Assembly: GCA_021234155.1 (NCBI GenBank)
Contig: JAJEKV010000038.1
Span: 12,137,785 to 12,201,784 of the forward strand
DNA length: 64,000 nt
Reading direction: 5' to 3'
Origin: Isoetes taiwanensis
Lineage: Eukaryota; Streptophyta; Lycopodiopsida; Isoetales; Isoetaceae
The translations under genes were made by a program, and so were the position numbers. Below are positions 25,201 through 38,125 of this stretch, in pieces. Under the pieces are notes generated by a model that saw nothing but the letters and a program-made list of their open reading frames with translations, did no database searches and was not told where the DNA came from. Positions within the stretch are counted from its first letter, which is position 1. Each line of letters opens with the position of its first letter.

Positions 25201-28200
25201 ATCTTCATCTCATGTTCAAGTGGTACATTTCCGCAATCTGTCATAAACTCTGAGCAATAAATCCATATGATAAGCAATAAAAGAAGAACTAAACATGTTC
25301 TTCAATAGGCGGGGATATCCATGAGAGAAGAAAGAGAAACCATTATCACTTTCTAAAATTCTAGATCAATATACCGCAATAAACATGACAAAGTAGTTAT
25401 GTTAACAAAGAAATCGTTTACCATATTTGCACGGTAATCCGGTCAAAATATCAGCAACATAGGCTTGATAATAGGAAAAATCTGCATATTAATTCGATGA
25501 TACATGACAACATAGAAACATGATAAGGAAACGCTTGTCTAAACTTAGTTTTTCCAACTAGTTTCTAAACAGACTCAAGATCACGAATATGTAGTGTGTT
25601 TTAAAATTCTAAGCGAGAAAAAAGTTACTTTGTAAAATTGCATTAGGAAGGGCTTTTACCAAATGACTTGTGGGATATTAACTTTCACAAAAAGAGGCGG
25701 GGGCCATTAAACAATAGCTGGTTTCTATCGCAGGAATTTGGTCTTTGGAAAACTTGCATCTACAATTCCCTTATCATTTTTTGCCAACGCAATGTGGGGA
25801 AATTCTAGTGTTTGAAGAGTAGAATCATGGTTGAAGAAAATCTAAATCTAAAACTTTTAAGCACAAAATCGAGCACTTTCTTTGATCAAGCTGAAACTTT
25901 GAAAATAAGAGCGATGCGATTAATTAAATATCTATGAAATGTGTGCTAAAGAAGCCAACAAGTTAACAGTGCCGCTTCAATTGCTCCAAATAGCTCTGAT
26001 TAACAGAGCAAATCATTAAAGATAAAAGGCAAGAAAACAAACATACAAAGCGGAGATATAGACGAAAAGACTCATGGAAAGCTTCTCACTTCTTGAGCGA
26101 TCGAATGGCAATCAAATCTTTCCATGCGATGCAATGCTTGGAGAAACGATATCATGAATTTGAGATCGCCCTTATGCAAGTACCGTAAAAGCTTTCTACA
26201 TTAGAATGTTTTGAGGAGGAAGAACTGCTTTTGGTGCTCCAAAACTTTGTTTTATCAAAAGCTTGTGCATAACAGCAAATATGAAAACGGAAAAATAATA
26301 GAATGCATCTTGACGGAAAATCACCAAATTCAACTTTTGTTTTTGCAAATGTCTCATAGAAAAAGAGCTTCTTTCTTTGTAGAGTTAAACATAAAAGCGT
26401 GTAAGAATTTGAACAGCGGAAGCATTGCTGCGATGTCGAGGTGAAACGTTGATTTGCCCAAAGAGAGTTGTAATTAGGTACAGGCGACTTCACACATATT
26501 TAAACATGAAGAAATCAAGCGAAGAAATGGATTCGTCCAGCATTGAGAAATCATTATCGATGTCGGTTGAAGGCATTGATAGATCTTTGGGATTGAGTTT
26601 GCTTTCTCCATTGTGTGAAACCACGCAATTCCTAATGTCTAGCAATTTTAAAAGTAGGATCGAGGTGCAAGCGACTTCTCTCATAATACAAGATGGCAGC
26701 TTCTGGCGATGGAAGGTTTGAAGTTTCTAAGATTGCATACTTGTGTATGTAGAGATGAAAACCGACCTAGATAAGATTGGCTCCACACTTAAATGAGTTG
26801 TCATGAGATGGCACATCTATTGCATGTGATTCAAAATCAAGCGAAGTTGTTACGGATTTGCCCTGAAAGTAACGAAATCAAACCTAGGATCGGTTCTTGT
26901 CTTTGATCTATTTTAGATAAACATAAAGTTAAAAGCAGAGTGATTTACGTTACGTATAAGAACTTGGGGTTATTCGGATATCCAATAGTGAAATTGTGAT
27001 GGAATTTTTGAACAATGTAGATCCATAAGCATGGGTCACTTTGAACCACAACGTCTCGTGGTTACATTTTCATGGCATAGCATGTTCTATGCAAGTTAAG
27101 GGGAATTTTACGGTTAGCGGTTGGCGACAAAATCTTGCTAAAATCATGGAACTACATTGTTCTTAGAGAAGTTATCTCGGGCTTTCCATAGTTCCCATAT
27201 ACGTTCTTGCTCCATTTCCGGAGACATGATGCATAGATCATACCACAATGTCATTACATACCTTTCTACGTAGAGTTTGCATGCATTTCACAAGAAGCGG
27301 TCCCTATTCTTGCATCTAAATGTAAACCTCTGTCGCTATTACATTATAAACACGCCTTTCTTCGGAAGTCTTTGCATGACACAACATCGGAAGAAGATCC
27401 ATTAAAGTAATTTGTAGGATTCTATTTCACTGGCTGCATGGTCAACAAGAGGCTTGGAATTGGAGCTGTAGAATGTGGAAAACACATTCATTTCTGTCGT
27501 TGTTACTCTAAAGAGCCATATAGTGATGTCTTGCTTTCACGATTTGGTAGGTGAAGTTGGCTGGGGGATCTTGAGAGACTCATTTGGGGAAGAAGTTGTA
27601 TTGGTGTCTTGAGATGCAGTTTAGAAAAATACATGTGTTTGTGGGCGATTAGCATCATTGCTTGAATTCTTCTTTTACATATCTCGGTGCCATATAGCTA
27701 TTGAGTCCTCTTCCATTTTTATGCATGCAGTTATGCTTGCATTCAACATCTTTAATCAACAAGCAAGGCTGTGAGACCAACTTCAGAGATGACGGGGAGA
27801 CAACCAAGTTATTAAATTCAATTGTTCAAGGGATGATATAGGCGGAATACTTGATATTTGAGGATGATATTAAACCGTCGGGTAATCTAAAGAATGACCA
27901 TGGAAAATAGAACTACTTCTTAACTTTCGAGAAGAATCGAGTAGGCGATGTTCTGAAGGGATAGATTATAAAAGCGGCATAATCGTATTAACCGGAACCA
28001 TATTATTAAATTTCATACGCTGCACTTTGGCGAGATGCCATGCAAGCTAGAACTAATAGCCAAAGTAAAATGTGTCGGTCAAGCATAACTACATTGAAAC
28101 CTTGATAATGTTGTCTAACAATGATCAAACGCCTAACGCTTTTTTTCTTTCTTGAGGATTATCTCGGTATTCATACGACACTATAAACCTATAAGAGGGT

Positions 28201-31200
28201 ATGCACCTGCGTAGTCAAATAACATAAACTAATTACTAAAAACAAGATTGCATGTAAGGAGAATTGAGATGGCGAGAGAGGGAGGCTTCGTGTTTTGAAG
28301 TCACTCCACGTGACAATATGCCCCTCCTCCCTTCAAAAGCATTTGGGGAAACAAATCTTAGGGCATATCACCAACAAAATCAGACCACTTAACTTCAATA
28401 AGATCTAAGATCACTTACGCTTATTCTGCATGGCTAAAATTTGACCATAAATCCCCAAGGGGAAAAGAACACGAAATCCATGTGGTGACTCTGATTCCTA
28501 ATAAAAGGAGCATACTTATGGGAATCAATCCATAACCAAAGTGGTATTTGATCTAGATAAATGTTAGTTATTAAATCAGTGTGTTGTCCTACGAAATAAA
28601 GAGCATTTTTCACGAGGGCACATCTTAAGAGAGAATAAAAGCTTGATGCCTTTAACAACAAGATAGTTGTGTCATTTCCGCATAATTCATCACATTGAAA
28701 CAAGTCAAAATATTTATTCGTCCTTTGTCTTTTTGTATATCACGAGGCAAGTTAGTTTCACCATTGCATCTTGAAACCTTTATAATTGGGCAAAGTGGAA
28801 ACATATACTAAGACGACTTTTTATCTTGGAGAGGCATCACAAGACCAAGTATATTCACGGTATATCTACATCCTCATGAAACAATAATAAGGCGAGGGGC
28901 GATGATTACATATTGCATAGAGTGTGACCGATAATGTGCCATACATATGGAAAGCAATCTCATGGAGCATGATAATCTTGCGACATTAGCACCTTTGATA
29001 CTTTTGGTGTACGAGTATGAGTTGTGTCTACGATAATGCAGCACACTCCATTCCTAGGTGCCTCCACGGTCGCCATGTCCTAAATGATCATTATGTTTTG
29101 AATGCATGCGGTCTGAAGAGGATGGCCCATGAATTCCCATGCATGGATCTATCATGCGAGGATCATCGTAACGTAATGATAGAACATATCCAAAACCATC
29201 ACGCCAAACATAGCTTCAAAATCATTTTCCTTCACTGTTTACGTGGTTCTGCTGCGAAGCGGATGCCTCTGTATTTTTCCACATAAGCTCTCAAGAGAAT
29301 TATCCATCGAGAGGCTGTAGGGAAAGTTATCAATCAAAGTTACGCCCGGCTTATCCAAAAAAATACCATCCACGTTCATCACGAGATCTCTTGCTGCACC
29401 TTAGTCTTTGCTTAGCCAAAATGAAGAATCTAGGATATCTTACGTTCCCTTTGGCGAGAATCTCGCTGCTTGAGTAGATTCAAAATAGTGAAGAACCGAG
29501 TTGGTTTTGGGAGTCAATTCGGATAAAACATAGAAATGAAATATAGATATTAAAAATACATTGGCACCCACATAGCAAAACATGGGCTCTATCACGAGAC
29601 TCTATATGGTCCTGTTATCTTCCACACTCAGGACTGATGCGGAGTAGCGTGTATCAAAATCAAAATCCCCGTATTAATGAAACATTGCGGCTTGCGGCAC
29701 ATTTAAAATTATGGTATGGTAAGAAGCATGTTTAAAGGACAAGGTTTGGCGGTACCTGGCTATTGAAATATATGTTCACTTCCATTGCTATATTAAGGAT
29801 TAGATGCGCTTCCACGGTGTTTCTTAGGGCTTGAGAATAACCACAAATCCGGTGAGCAACCATTTGTCCCCATCGCATCTAATTCTTCTCAAACTATGGC
29901 GTCTTGGGGTTACTTGATTTCCACAACTGGCGGGCGATGTGACCCGCAGCCAATTCTGAGAGTCGAACGGTTTTAGCGGTCACCGGCATATGCTAGGCAT
30001 ATGCGGCATATGCGAATAACTTTATACTATAAGCGAGGGGACAACAAAATTTAGGACAATTATGCGGAAATATTGTGGGGCTAGATTAATGAAAGGAAAT
30101 GAGAAGAATGCGGCAAAGGCACGGGGGACATCGGATAAAATCAGTTAATCACGGCTCAGCTGCTTCTAGTCAAATCTTTGTTTCTCACGTTTTTAGATAA
30201 TACGGCAAATCTTGAGCGTGCCATTATGGTCATAACATTGTTATGACTATAACAATTATTCTGCGGATATAGTAGTTTAGAGCGAGCGGTGAGATTACAA
30301 TCTAGGGCAAAAGAACGACTATGATGTTAAGATAATAAGAACAACGATAACATAGAATTAAAATGCAATTATCGCCGATCTCTTAGAAGTGGGATGTTGC
30401 CATATTGTCGAGTATATTTTTGGATATATGGGACCATAGACACCCATCCAACAGTTTCGGAGCAAATATTAATATGGTTTTCTAATTCATGGCCCCAAAT
30501 TGTCCATTTTTGCTATAGGAAAAGCATGGAAATTCAATTGGGAGGTTCGCGACCTTCACGCGAACTAAGAAATGGTTTAAGCTCCTTCCAAGCGGCCAAA
30601 GAAGAAGAAGAAGAAGATGGGGATTGGCTCCTTCAAAGCAGCCTTGCGATTCCGGAGAAGGCGGCAGATTCACAATACTTATCCACCACCGATCTCAAAG
30701 GCGGCATTTTGGCGAGGGGATTTTGTTCCGGGCTTTCGATTTGGGACAGATTGAACATCGCGACGCTGAAGGGGGCACATAGAATCGAAGATAAAGAAAA
30801 CGTGTGGAAGCCATGGCCACAAAGACATCCCGGCCACTGCCAGCCCTCTTCAAATTAAATACAAAGCTGCACACTCTACAACTAGATCGCCTTATAATAT
30901 GTGAATCTTGGCGGGCGGTGATGTTTATCCGATTGCATCCTAAAATCGATGCTTCGGACTTAAAACTTCAAGAATTATAGGCTAAAAACATGGGCTTGAG
31001 GGAATTCAGCGCAATAAATGATGAGTAAGCCGAAGGAGAAACACTACGATCTTAAATTCTTGTTCCAGGTGAACCTCTGATCTTTTGTGGTGCAACTTGC
31101 TTATAATCCCCACAAAATATCTTTCCGCTTTGTTTCATGCTTTGCTCTACACTTATCGATTACTTTCGTCGAACTGCCAAACATGAATGCGCCTTCATTT

Positions 31201-31564
31201 AGACACTTTCGCGATCAACAACGAGGATCTGGACGCGCCAAGAATTCTAAAAAAGCGAGCATGAACATAGCTGCGTGAAGCGATTACGCGGAGTCGAAAA
31301 AGGTGGTGGGAGGAGGAATCGCTGACTATGTGTCTAATTAAGATGCCGCTGACAGATTCACGGCGTGGGCGGTGGCAGCAAAATATGAAGATAGATTCGT
31401 TATGAAAAAATTCAGACAAAAGCAAAATGAAAAATGCAAAGGCGCATTATATATATTAATGCGACGTGGCGGTGCATTGGTGAGGCCGAAGAGCTATGAT
31501 GAATTAAGTAGTGGCCATAGTGAGGAGTCTGAAAGGCGGTTATGGTTATGCCTCCTCCTTGATT
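22298..31564. other. About 9 kb without a recognisable gene
   Basis: I see no gene I can support. Frames of up to 154 aa occur (30,394-30,858, with a short Glu run; 26,152-26,493 minus, with a Ser run), but none shows a family motif. The stretch has the same error-like texture as copy A, with frequent 'gcgag', 'gcgg' and 'acgg' where CAG/CTG might be expected. A real gene could therefore be hidden by frameshifts. Near 29,987-30,012 there is a short piece ('catatgctaggcatatg') of the interspersed repeat seen at 40,035. Confidence 0.4.
23910..23954. repeat. Perfect 13-bp hairpin
   Basis: The left arm TTCAAGAAACACC (23,910-23,922) and right arm GGTGTTTCTTGAA (23,942-23,954) are exact reverse complements around a 19-nt spacer. 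The function is unknown. It could be a remnant of a foldback or MITE-type element, or chance. Confidence 0.5.
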
Positions 31565-31950
31565 ACTGTTATTGATATTACGATCGAAGATTGATCTTGG
31601 AGAAATATTTTGCCCTTAGGTTGATCCATAAGATCATCATTTCATGATAGCATACCGATTCTTAATAGTAATGGCATTCGCGTGATAATGCACATCACGG
31701 TGTAATATCCTTCTTCTTGACAAATGTCGAAGCACCAAAAGGGGGAAAAACACTAGAGCGAATGAACTGGCTTGAAAAGTGAATCATGCAACTGCTTCTT
31801 AAGCTGCGCCAATTTTGGTATATGCAGTACCGGAACACTACTTGTACTGGCGCCAAATTACCCGATCTCGCATTCTACCCCTAAAGGGTGTTAGCCTCCG
31901 GAATCTCGTTAGGAAAAGATCCACGAAACTCATGAAGTAGGCTAACCTTA
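31565..31950 (-). pseudogene. Ty3/gypsy pol fragment (start of reverse transcriptase)
   Basis: Read on the minus strand in mixed frames, the segment gives 'LLHEF', 'FPNEIPE', then 'RG...L.PG' remnants, then 'FVKKKD', 'CH..AI.IKNRY', and finally 'L.AKYFSKINLRS'. This order is that of the linker after the protease and the first reverse-transcriptase blocks of Ty3/gypsy elements. The frame shifts several times. The match stops at about 31,565, before the YxDD catalytic block, so this is a truncated fragment. Sequence upstream on this strand (32,000-33,560) could be protease/gag, but I could not confirm it. Confidence 0.75.
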
Positions 31951-34239
31951 GCGGTTTGGAGTCCAGTCGAATGGTTTTCCTCTTTACGAATGGTTCGACT
32001 AAGGCAAGTCGAGATTTTAATATAATAACGGTCTTCAGGACAACCGTGGCGCTGACAATGACATGCTGCATAATGGGTTGAACGATTACTTTGTTAGGGT
32101 GACCTGAGCCAGATTAAAACGTGAAAGTGACATCACGCTTCTCGATCAATATTGGCTTTTCGGTAAAGAACTCCATATCGACAATTGCAAAATCGCGCGG
32201 CATTCATGGCGCCGGAAACAGCTGATTGCTCTGGTAACTGGATATTCAAATTAACGGCGATACATTGGTGGCATGGCTCCACTTGCTACTTAAGGTGGCC
32301 GGGGCGAGGTTTAGTTCAAGGTTACGGGTTCTTCATTATTTCGAGCGATGCGGGTGACACAAAGGTTGTCGCGTGCATGGTATCCATTAAGATGACAAAG
32401 GGTTTGGTATCCAATGGCCAATGAGGTGGATATGACGGATGGTTGGCTATCGGCTTTACGGTTTATAGGCGCAAAATGTGAGACTCACCTTCAGAATGTC
32501 AGTGCTTCCTGCATTCGGCAAAGGGCGATGCGCGTCACAAATGGTGTACATTCTTCCCAACTACCCAGTAGGCTGCTTGTACGGCTTGCCCGGAGTTGCG
32601 ATGCGGACGTTCCTACATCACGGTGCGACAAAGCATCGAAAACAAGCTTTGTCTGCTCAATTTGATCCACGAGCCTCCCTTGGAATAGGTTGGAGAATTT
32701 CTTTGTATCGAGGGCCAACAACCTTTGCTTGAAAGCGCCATGTTGAATCTCACCTTCTTTCTATTTTACGGAATTGTGGTTGTTGAGAAAGGACTTCGGA
32801 TGAGCGAGATTTTGTATGGCACATATGGCTTGCACGGAGCAAAACTAAGAAGGTAAGATGGCTTTTTAGGTGCTTCCTCCTCAAGCGAGGGAGCTTTTGC
32901 CTGCCCTCGCCCTTGATTTTGGATCAATGGCCGCATACCATTTTTTACATAAGGCTGGTGATAACCTCAATATAGCCTTTTGCGGCATAGCGTTCATTGA
33001 TTTCGCGGTACATCTGGTGACACATCAACTCATCGGTATAGGCTGGTGAGCCACATTGCTCGGGCGATAGAACATGCGTATCTGCTTACACATGCAGCAC
33101 GGGGCTTATCGTGTCGTGTGACTTAAAGGCTTTAAAGCAAAGATTTTAAAATTTTGCTCTGTTCAAGCCATGGGATAGATGCATAGCCCTTCCGCAAATT
33201 CTAGCCCGGCTTAGGTAGTGGTCACCTTGCCTGTGTCCTTTTTCGTCATCCCATAAGACTTTCAGAATTCAGCATCTGCGTCAGCAGATTGACATCCATT
33301 CTGGCGAGAAGTACACGAAGCTGGGCTAACTGCGATTTTCCATATATACTTGTTATAAGCAGGAGTCAGCGATAGCCGATAATCTTTACGCTTGGATTTT
33401 AATGCCAGACGCGTCGGAAGCTTGGAGAATTTGAAGAGTCGGATAGTCGGATGAGTCACGAGAGCATACATCGATGGCGAGGAATACGGGCACATTTGGT
33501 GCGAGTTGTAGCATGAAGCGGTGCATGGTTTGGAGCTTGTCGCGGCGTTGGCGGTTGAGGATCATTCTAAAAATTATAGGCTCTAAAGAGCGGTTCTAGG
33601 GAATTAAAATCACCTCAATCGAGCTTTAATTGCGGAGATATGGTCAAATAGAAGTTTAGCTTCTGTATCTATAGATGTCTCCACGAGCCTTTTCACAAAC
33701 CTTGCCTTTATACCGGTGATAACACTTGTACAGTACTTGGTTATTGTGCTATATAATAGCATATCAAAGTAGTCATTGCCTTTAATTAGACGCGGATTTA
33801 CCCTAGACTACTCGATCGTTGGATCTTGTCCATCCTACATCTTAGATGGAAATGTTGGGGCCTCTAGATGCTTGTTTTACGTTATGGTCATTTGGTAGAG
33901 GTAGCCTATAATTTTGAAATATGGAATACAAGTTAAGCTAAGGTTTTGAAATATGAAATATTTACGCTCATCTCTATCTGAGAGTTAGCCAAAGTTTTAG
34001 ATTTTGAGATCACGGAGACGAACCTCTCACCAAAATAATTCCAATATCTAATATGCATGCTTTAACCAATGCAACGAAACTGCGTGCTTTTGTACTTTAT
34101 TGTATCCTAATATTTTTTTTTTTTCGCCGCGTTTCCTAAGCGCAAGTTGACACTTTGAAGCAATTCAAAAGTGTCACGTTTTTTTTAATAATAACCTATT
34201 AAATTGTTTTTAGGGATATGGTCTATGGTCGGGGATAGT
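31951..34239. other. Unassigned DNA, possibly upstream part of the gypsy element
   Basis: No gene is supported here. Minus-strand frames (32,491-32,721; 33,262-33,495) lie where gag/protease of the gypsy fragment would be expected, but I see no zinc knuckle or DTG/DSG protease motif. No LTR pair was found by eye. Confidence 0.35.
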
Positions 34240-34272
34240 GATTTATGTATGTATGTATATTATGTATGTAAT
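34240..34272. repeat. TATG microsatellite
   Basis: A short run of TATG/TGTA repeats with one interruption lies just before a strong hairpin (34,285-34,333). Confidence 0.7.
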
Positions 34273-34284
34273 TCATTTCGTCGG

Positions 34285-34333
34285 GTAATCAAGTATTGAT
34301 GTCGGAAAAGAGTGACATCAATACTTGGATTAC
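34285..34333. repeat. Long near-perfect hairpin
   Basis: The left arm GTAATCAAGTATTGATGTC (34,285-34,303) and right arm GACATCAATACTTGGATTAC (34,314-34,333) pair over 19 bp with one bulged base and a 10-nt loop. Such arms could be a foldback-type element or a regulatory or small-RNA hairpin. Nothing nearby decides between these. Confidence 0.6.
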
Positions 34334-35298
34334 TGGCAATAATTCGAAAATAATCCATTACCTGAGATGCACGCGAGGAGTAGGCCGGATGTCTTTGAAG
34401 CAACTTTTACGCAACTTTGGAGCAACTTTGGAGCAAAGCGGCTATCAACTTTGGAGCATTCTATCAAGCACTCCTCACAGAGGCCTGCCGAACCTTCTGG
34501 TTGCTTTTAATAATTCCGTCCTTGTCGTTTTTGATTCTCCTACTTAATTCTGATGAAGCGGATAGCAATTACGATTGAAGATCTTGAGGATCCTATTTGA
34601 AGGTCTATCCTTTTGCGGCTTATAGAAGCAGATCATTTTGCATGAACATCAAAGTAATAACCCTTTTTACTTTGAATAGGCCCATCAAATTAGCAGAGTT
34701 TGAGTTGAATATTCACTTACGGAGATAGAGAGGCATGCCTTATTATCTAGAGGAATCAATCGTTTCAGTCTTCGGATGATGTTGCCATGTTGTGCCTTGC
34801 AGTGTTCCCTCGAAATTTCTAACTATGGGGCTTGTGTGCAACGGACAAGAATTGAAGTGGCCGACTTTTCGTTAAACCCTTCACCACCGAGATGTTATCG
34901 AAGATGTTGAGAATCTGGGATGTTGAATCTGGGATGGCGGATAAGGTTAATATCCTCCTATGCTGGAGGGACCTAGAGCGGCTTCAACTATCTTGGTGCT
35001 ATTGGAAACTTCGGCCTAAAACAAAATTCTAGAAGAACTTCACGACCATGAAGAACTAAGCTGACTCTTCTTTGTTGGAAACTTCGACCATGAACTTCGG
35101 TATGAACTATTATTGAAAACTTCGGCCCTAAAGAGCAGGTAAAAGAACTCACGGCATGAAGAACCCTATTTTTTTTTTTCTTTCTTCAAACCTAGAAGCC
35201 CCATGCATCATCAAAGAAACTTTGTGCATCATCTAGAAACCGGCATCGGCAAGGATCTCAAAACCCTAAAATTTTTCTTTCTGATTTTTCCTAGCCTC

Positions 35299-35790
35299 GG
35301 TATAAATTTATAGTCAAAACCATCTGCCATGTTTTAGCGGATGATTATCATGTTATATCTGCGCCTGTCGCGTTATAACCAACTTAATAAATATCCGGAG
35401 TCTCATAAAATTTCCTTGTTTTACATTGTAGCCGGTAGTTTATAGCAAAGCGTATTTAAAGAACTTTGTAATATAAATTTATCTGATGGCTTCCTTTAAA
35501 ACAATTAGGTCTAAATTTATCTTGCTCACATGCCCTTTTCATGAAGTGATGGTATAAACTTATCTTTGCTTAAGCTCGGCGGTATAGAATTTATACCACT
35601 TTCGAGGATTCAATTGCCGTTATACCACTTTCGAGTTCAGGCGATTATAAATTTATACCACTTTCATTGTTCATGGTATATAAATTTATCACAGCTTAAA
35701 CTCATCCACGTATAAATTTGTACCACTTGAGCTCCCTACCGTTTGATACTGCTTGCCTCCAAAAGCTCCGCATGGTATAAATTTATACCA
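35299..35790. repeat. Palindrome cluster based on GGTATAAATTTATACC
   Basis: A perfect 18-bp palindrome TGGTATAAATTTATACCA lies at 35,773-35,790. Partial versions occur at about 35,299, 35,550, 35,581, 35,620, 35,643, 35,675 and 35,710, several followed by 'actttc'. The cluster looks like a degenerate array of a 16-18-bp inverted repeat with irregular spacing of about 30-60 bp. It is unrelated in sequence to the TTCCAAC palindromes of the mobile-element module. Confidence 0.65.
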
Positions 35791-37073
35791 TCCAATAGCG
35801 ATAAGGAAAAATCAAAGCCTATGAACTAAAGAAGCTAAAATGTGAAGCCATATTGGCCGTAGTTACCTAGCCATCATTTTAGTGGTCGGGCTTTACATTT
35901 TAGAACTCAAATATTTGCTATCTTGTGTTGGGTGAAAGCTGCCAAAATTTTGTTATAGATGATGATGAAGTTTCATTGAAGTAGGCGATCTTTGAGGAAC
36001 ATCCCTTTTGATGGTGGGGTGAGAGGACTACGAATAGCTCACGGTGATCATGATCACGAGCGAGTCGAGGAGGATGAGATGCATCGCAGTGCTACAAAAT
36101 ATAAGTTTGTCTAATAAGGCATATATGTAATTAGGTTAAAGCTTGGGGCTCGAGCAAAGTCAATGCGTTAATGCATAATTTTATTTGTCTTGTTCATAAT
36201 TTTGTAAAGAATCAGAACACTTTGAATGAGATACCTTTTGTTGGTCGATGCACTTGTTGTTTTCTTCAATGTCTAGTTTTGGAGTCCTTGAAATTTCTAC
36301 TAATTTTTAAGAAACCAAAATTAATTTTTGAAGCTGAAGTGAAGTAGCTTGAGAACATTTTTCATGGCATCTAAGCTCAATTACCCCTCAAAAAGGTCAC
36401 CTAAAATGTCAAAGTGTCACATTTGTCACGCCTGAGGCCTTAAAAATGGACTTATTTTTGAGGAATTTTGGGAATCTTTTAAAGATTCCTTTTTAAAGAA
36501 GTCGTTCGAGCAAATAAATTAGTTTCAATTTAAACTTTGTTATTAATGATAATTGTCTTGAAAACATGCAAGATTACATGGACAATAAACAAATCAAGTT
36601 TGGTTTGCATTCTGGTCTGAGCCAATGGCAATGGTAATGGAGTGTGGCAACCATTCTAGCCAAGAATGGAATGTCCTCCACCGATACGGCATGACCTCTT
36701 GCGGCCCGGTTCGTTGCGGCGGAAGGGATTTTACTCAAGATCAATGAAGCGACCATAAGCGTCTTTCTTTGAAGAAAACCTTTCTTTGAAGATTTGTGGT
36801 GGAGCCTTTCGCCCGAAGATATCTTTCTGGATGCCTCGGCTTTGGCTTCATGGGCCCGGCGAAGTAACTTGTATCAACCTCCGGATCTAAAGATGATTGG
36901 ATCAAACCTTAAAAGAGCAATAAATTATGCAATTTCCACATAACCTTACGTGAAATTAAGCAAGATAGCATGGCTCCCAAAGTTCTAATAATATTCTTCA
37001 AACAGAAGGAGGCAAGACCATGGGGACGTGACATATATGTCTAAATCTAAGAATGTTTTGGCGTGGAATATAG
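35791..37073. other. Noncoding DNA upstream of the RPB5-like gene
   Basis: No gene is supported here. It probably includes the promoter and 5' leader of the RPB5-like gene, but I could not identify a TATA box with confidence. The 60-aa minus frame at 36,574-36,756 has no recognisable features. Confidence 0.4.
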
Positions 37074-38125
37074 ATGGCTGAGATGTTGTTGGAAGCCGAT
37101 GACGTTCAAATGGATCAGGGCCAAATTCGTTGAAAGAAACACGAAAGGCACCAACAAAACCCGTGCCCTAAAACCGGGGAAGCGAAAGGTTTGGCGATGT
37201 CGCACCAGCGATGAGCAGGGCAACCGGCTCTACAGAATCCGGCAAACTCTTATGCAGATGCTTCGCGATAGAAGTTATCTTGTTGCGAGTGTTGAGCTCG
37301 CCCTAACCAGAAACAGTAGGCAGAGTTTGGCGACAGGCAAGAGAGGACCTGGTCATCAGCAGGAAAACGAGACGATCCTCGTGATAAGGTGGAAATCCAT
37401 AGAACCTTAGCACCATGTTCGCAATGCAAAGAAAAAAAATCTTGTGAGCTTTATATGAGGGGAAAATCACTGGAGTTTTCCTTCTACTTACGTCTTCTTG
37501 TTTTGTAGATTTTGTCTTCTTTCCTATGAGGATCGAAGGTTGGGGTAAGCAATCAAAGACTTGTATGGAAGAATGAGATGAGAGTGTCCTCTAATTGCAA
37601 TTGTTGTGGCACAAAACAATGCGCCAATGGCAAAAACTGGAATTATGGAGCTGCAGCGAAGTCTTACCATTTCGAAACTTTTCAGGTTCTACTTCTGCAT
37701 TCCTTGAAATGATTCAACATCTGCATTTCTTGAAATGATTCAACATACCGTCGGCTAACTTTAGTTTGCAATCTGGCTAACTTTAGTTTAGAGTTAGCCG
37801 TATAACACGGTGTTGTTATGACAGGAGCAGAACTTCTTGTTAATATTAAAAATCATGTGCTGGTGCCAGAACATCATACTGACAGCTCAAGAGAAGAAAG
37901 CTCTTCTTGAAAGATACCACTGTGAAGGAGACACAGGTTAGTTCTGGTTATGGATCTCTGGCATATGTTCACCATTCACAGTTAATCTTCTCTGCAGCTT
38001 CCAAGAATGCAGGGAAAAAGATCCTGTCTCCAAAGATTTTATGGATTTAAGCATTAGGCCAAGTTATTGAAATGATGGGCGAAGCGAGCGCGGGGAGATA
38101 CGTCACATATCGGTTTGTTGTGTGA
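37074..38125 (+). pseudogene. RPB5-like RNA polymerase subunit gene, four exons, frameshifted
   Basis: RPB5 is the jaw subunit shared by nuclear RNA polymerases. Plants also have variants used by Pol IV and Pol V. Exon 1 (ATG at 37,074, to 37,388) codes for an N-terminal extension of about 40 residues and then 'NRLYRIRQTLMQMLRDRSYL', the RPB5 N-terminal signature, followed by 'REDLVISRK'. Exon 2 (37,509-37,685) gives 'FVFFP', 'AIVVAQNNAP' and 'SYHFETFQ'. Exon 3 (37,825-37,936) gives 'ELLVNIKNHVLVPEH' and 'EKKALLERY'. Exon 4 (37,998-38,125) gives 'LPRMQ' and then 'GQVIEMMGEASAGRYVTYR' and FVV before the stop, the RPB5 C-terminus. The introns have GT-AG ends. At least four single-base shifts break the frame, in homopolymers and elsewhere. 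With intact introns and such strong conservation, this is either a real gene in low-accuracy sequence or a very young pseudogene. Total length is about 240 codons; typical RPB5 has about 205. Confidence 0.88.

Noticed and set aside
26152-26493. 113-codon minus-strand frame with a Ser run.
   Set aside because: It has no family motif, and an overlapping plus-strand frame of similar length exists. Not supportable.
30394-30858. 154-codon open frame with a Glu run.
   Set aside because: It is the longest frame in the middle region, but it has no recognisable domain, no visible splice context and no second copy. A chance frame is as likely.
32000-33560. Gag/protease of a gypsy element.
   Set aside because: No zinc knuckle, protease motif or LTR could be read. 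Position alone is not enough.
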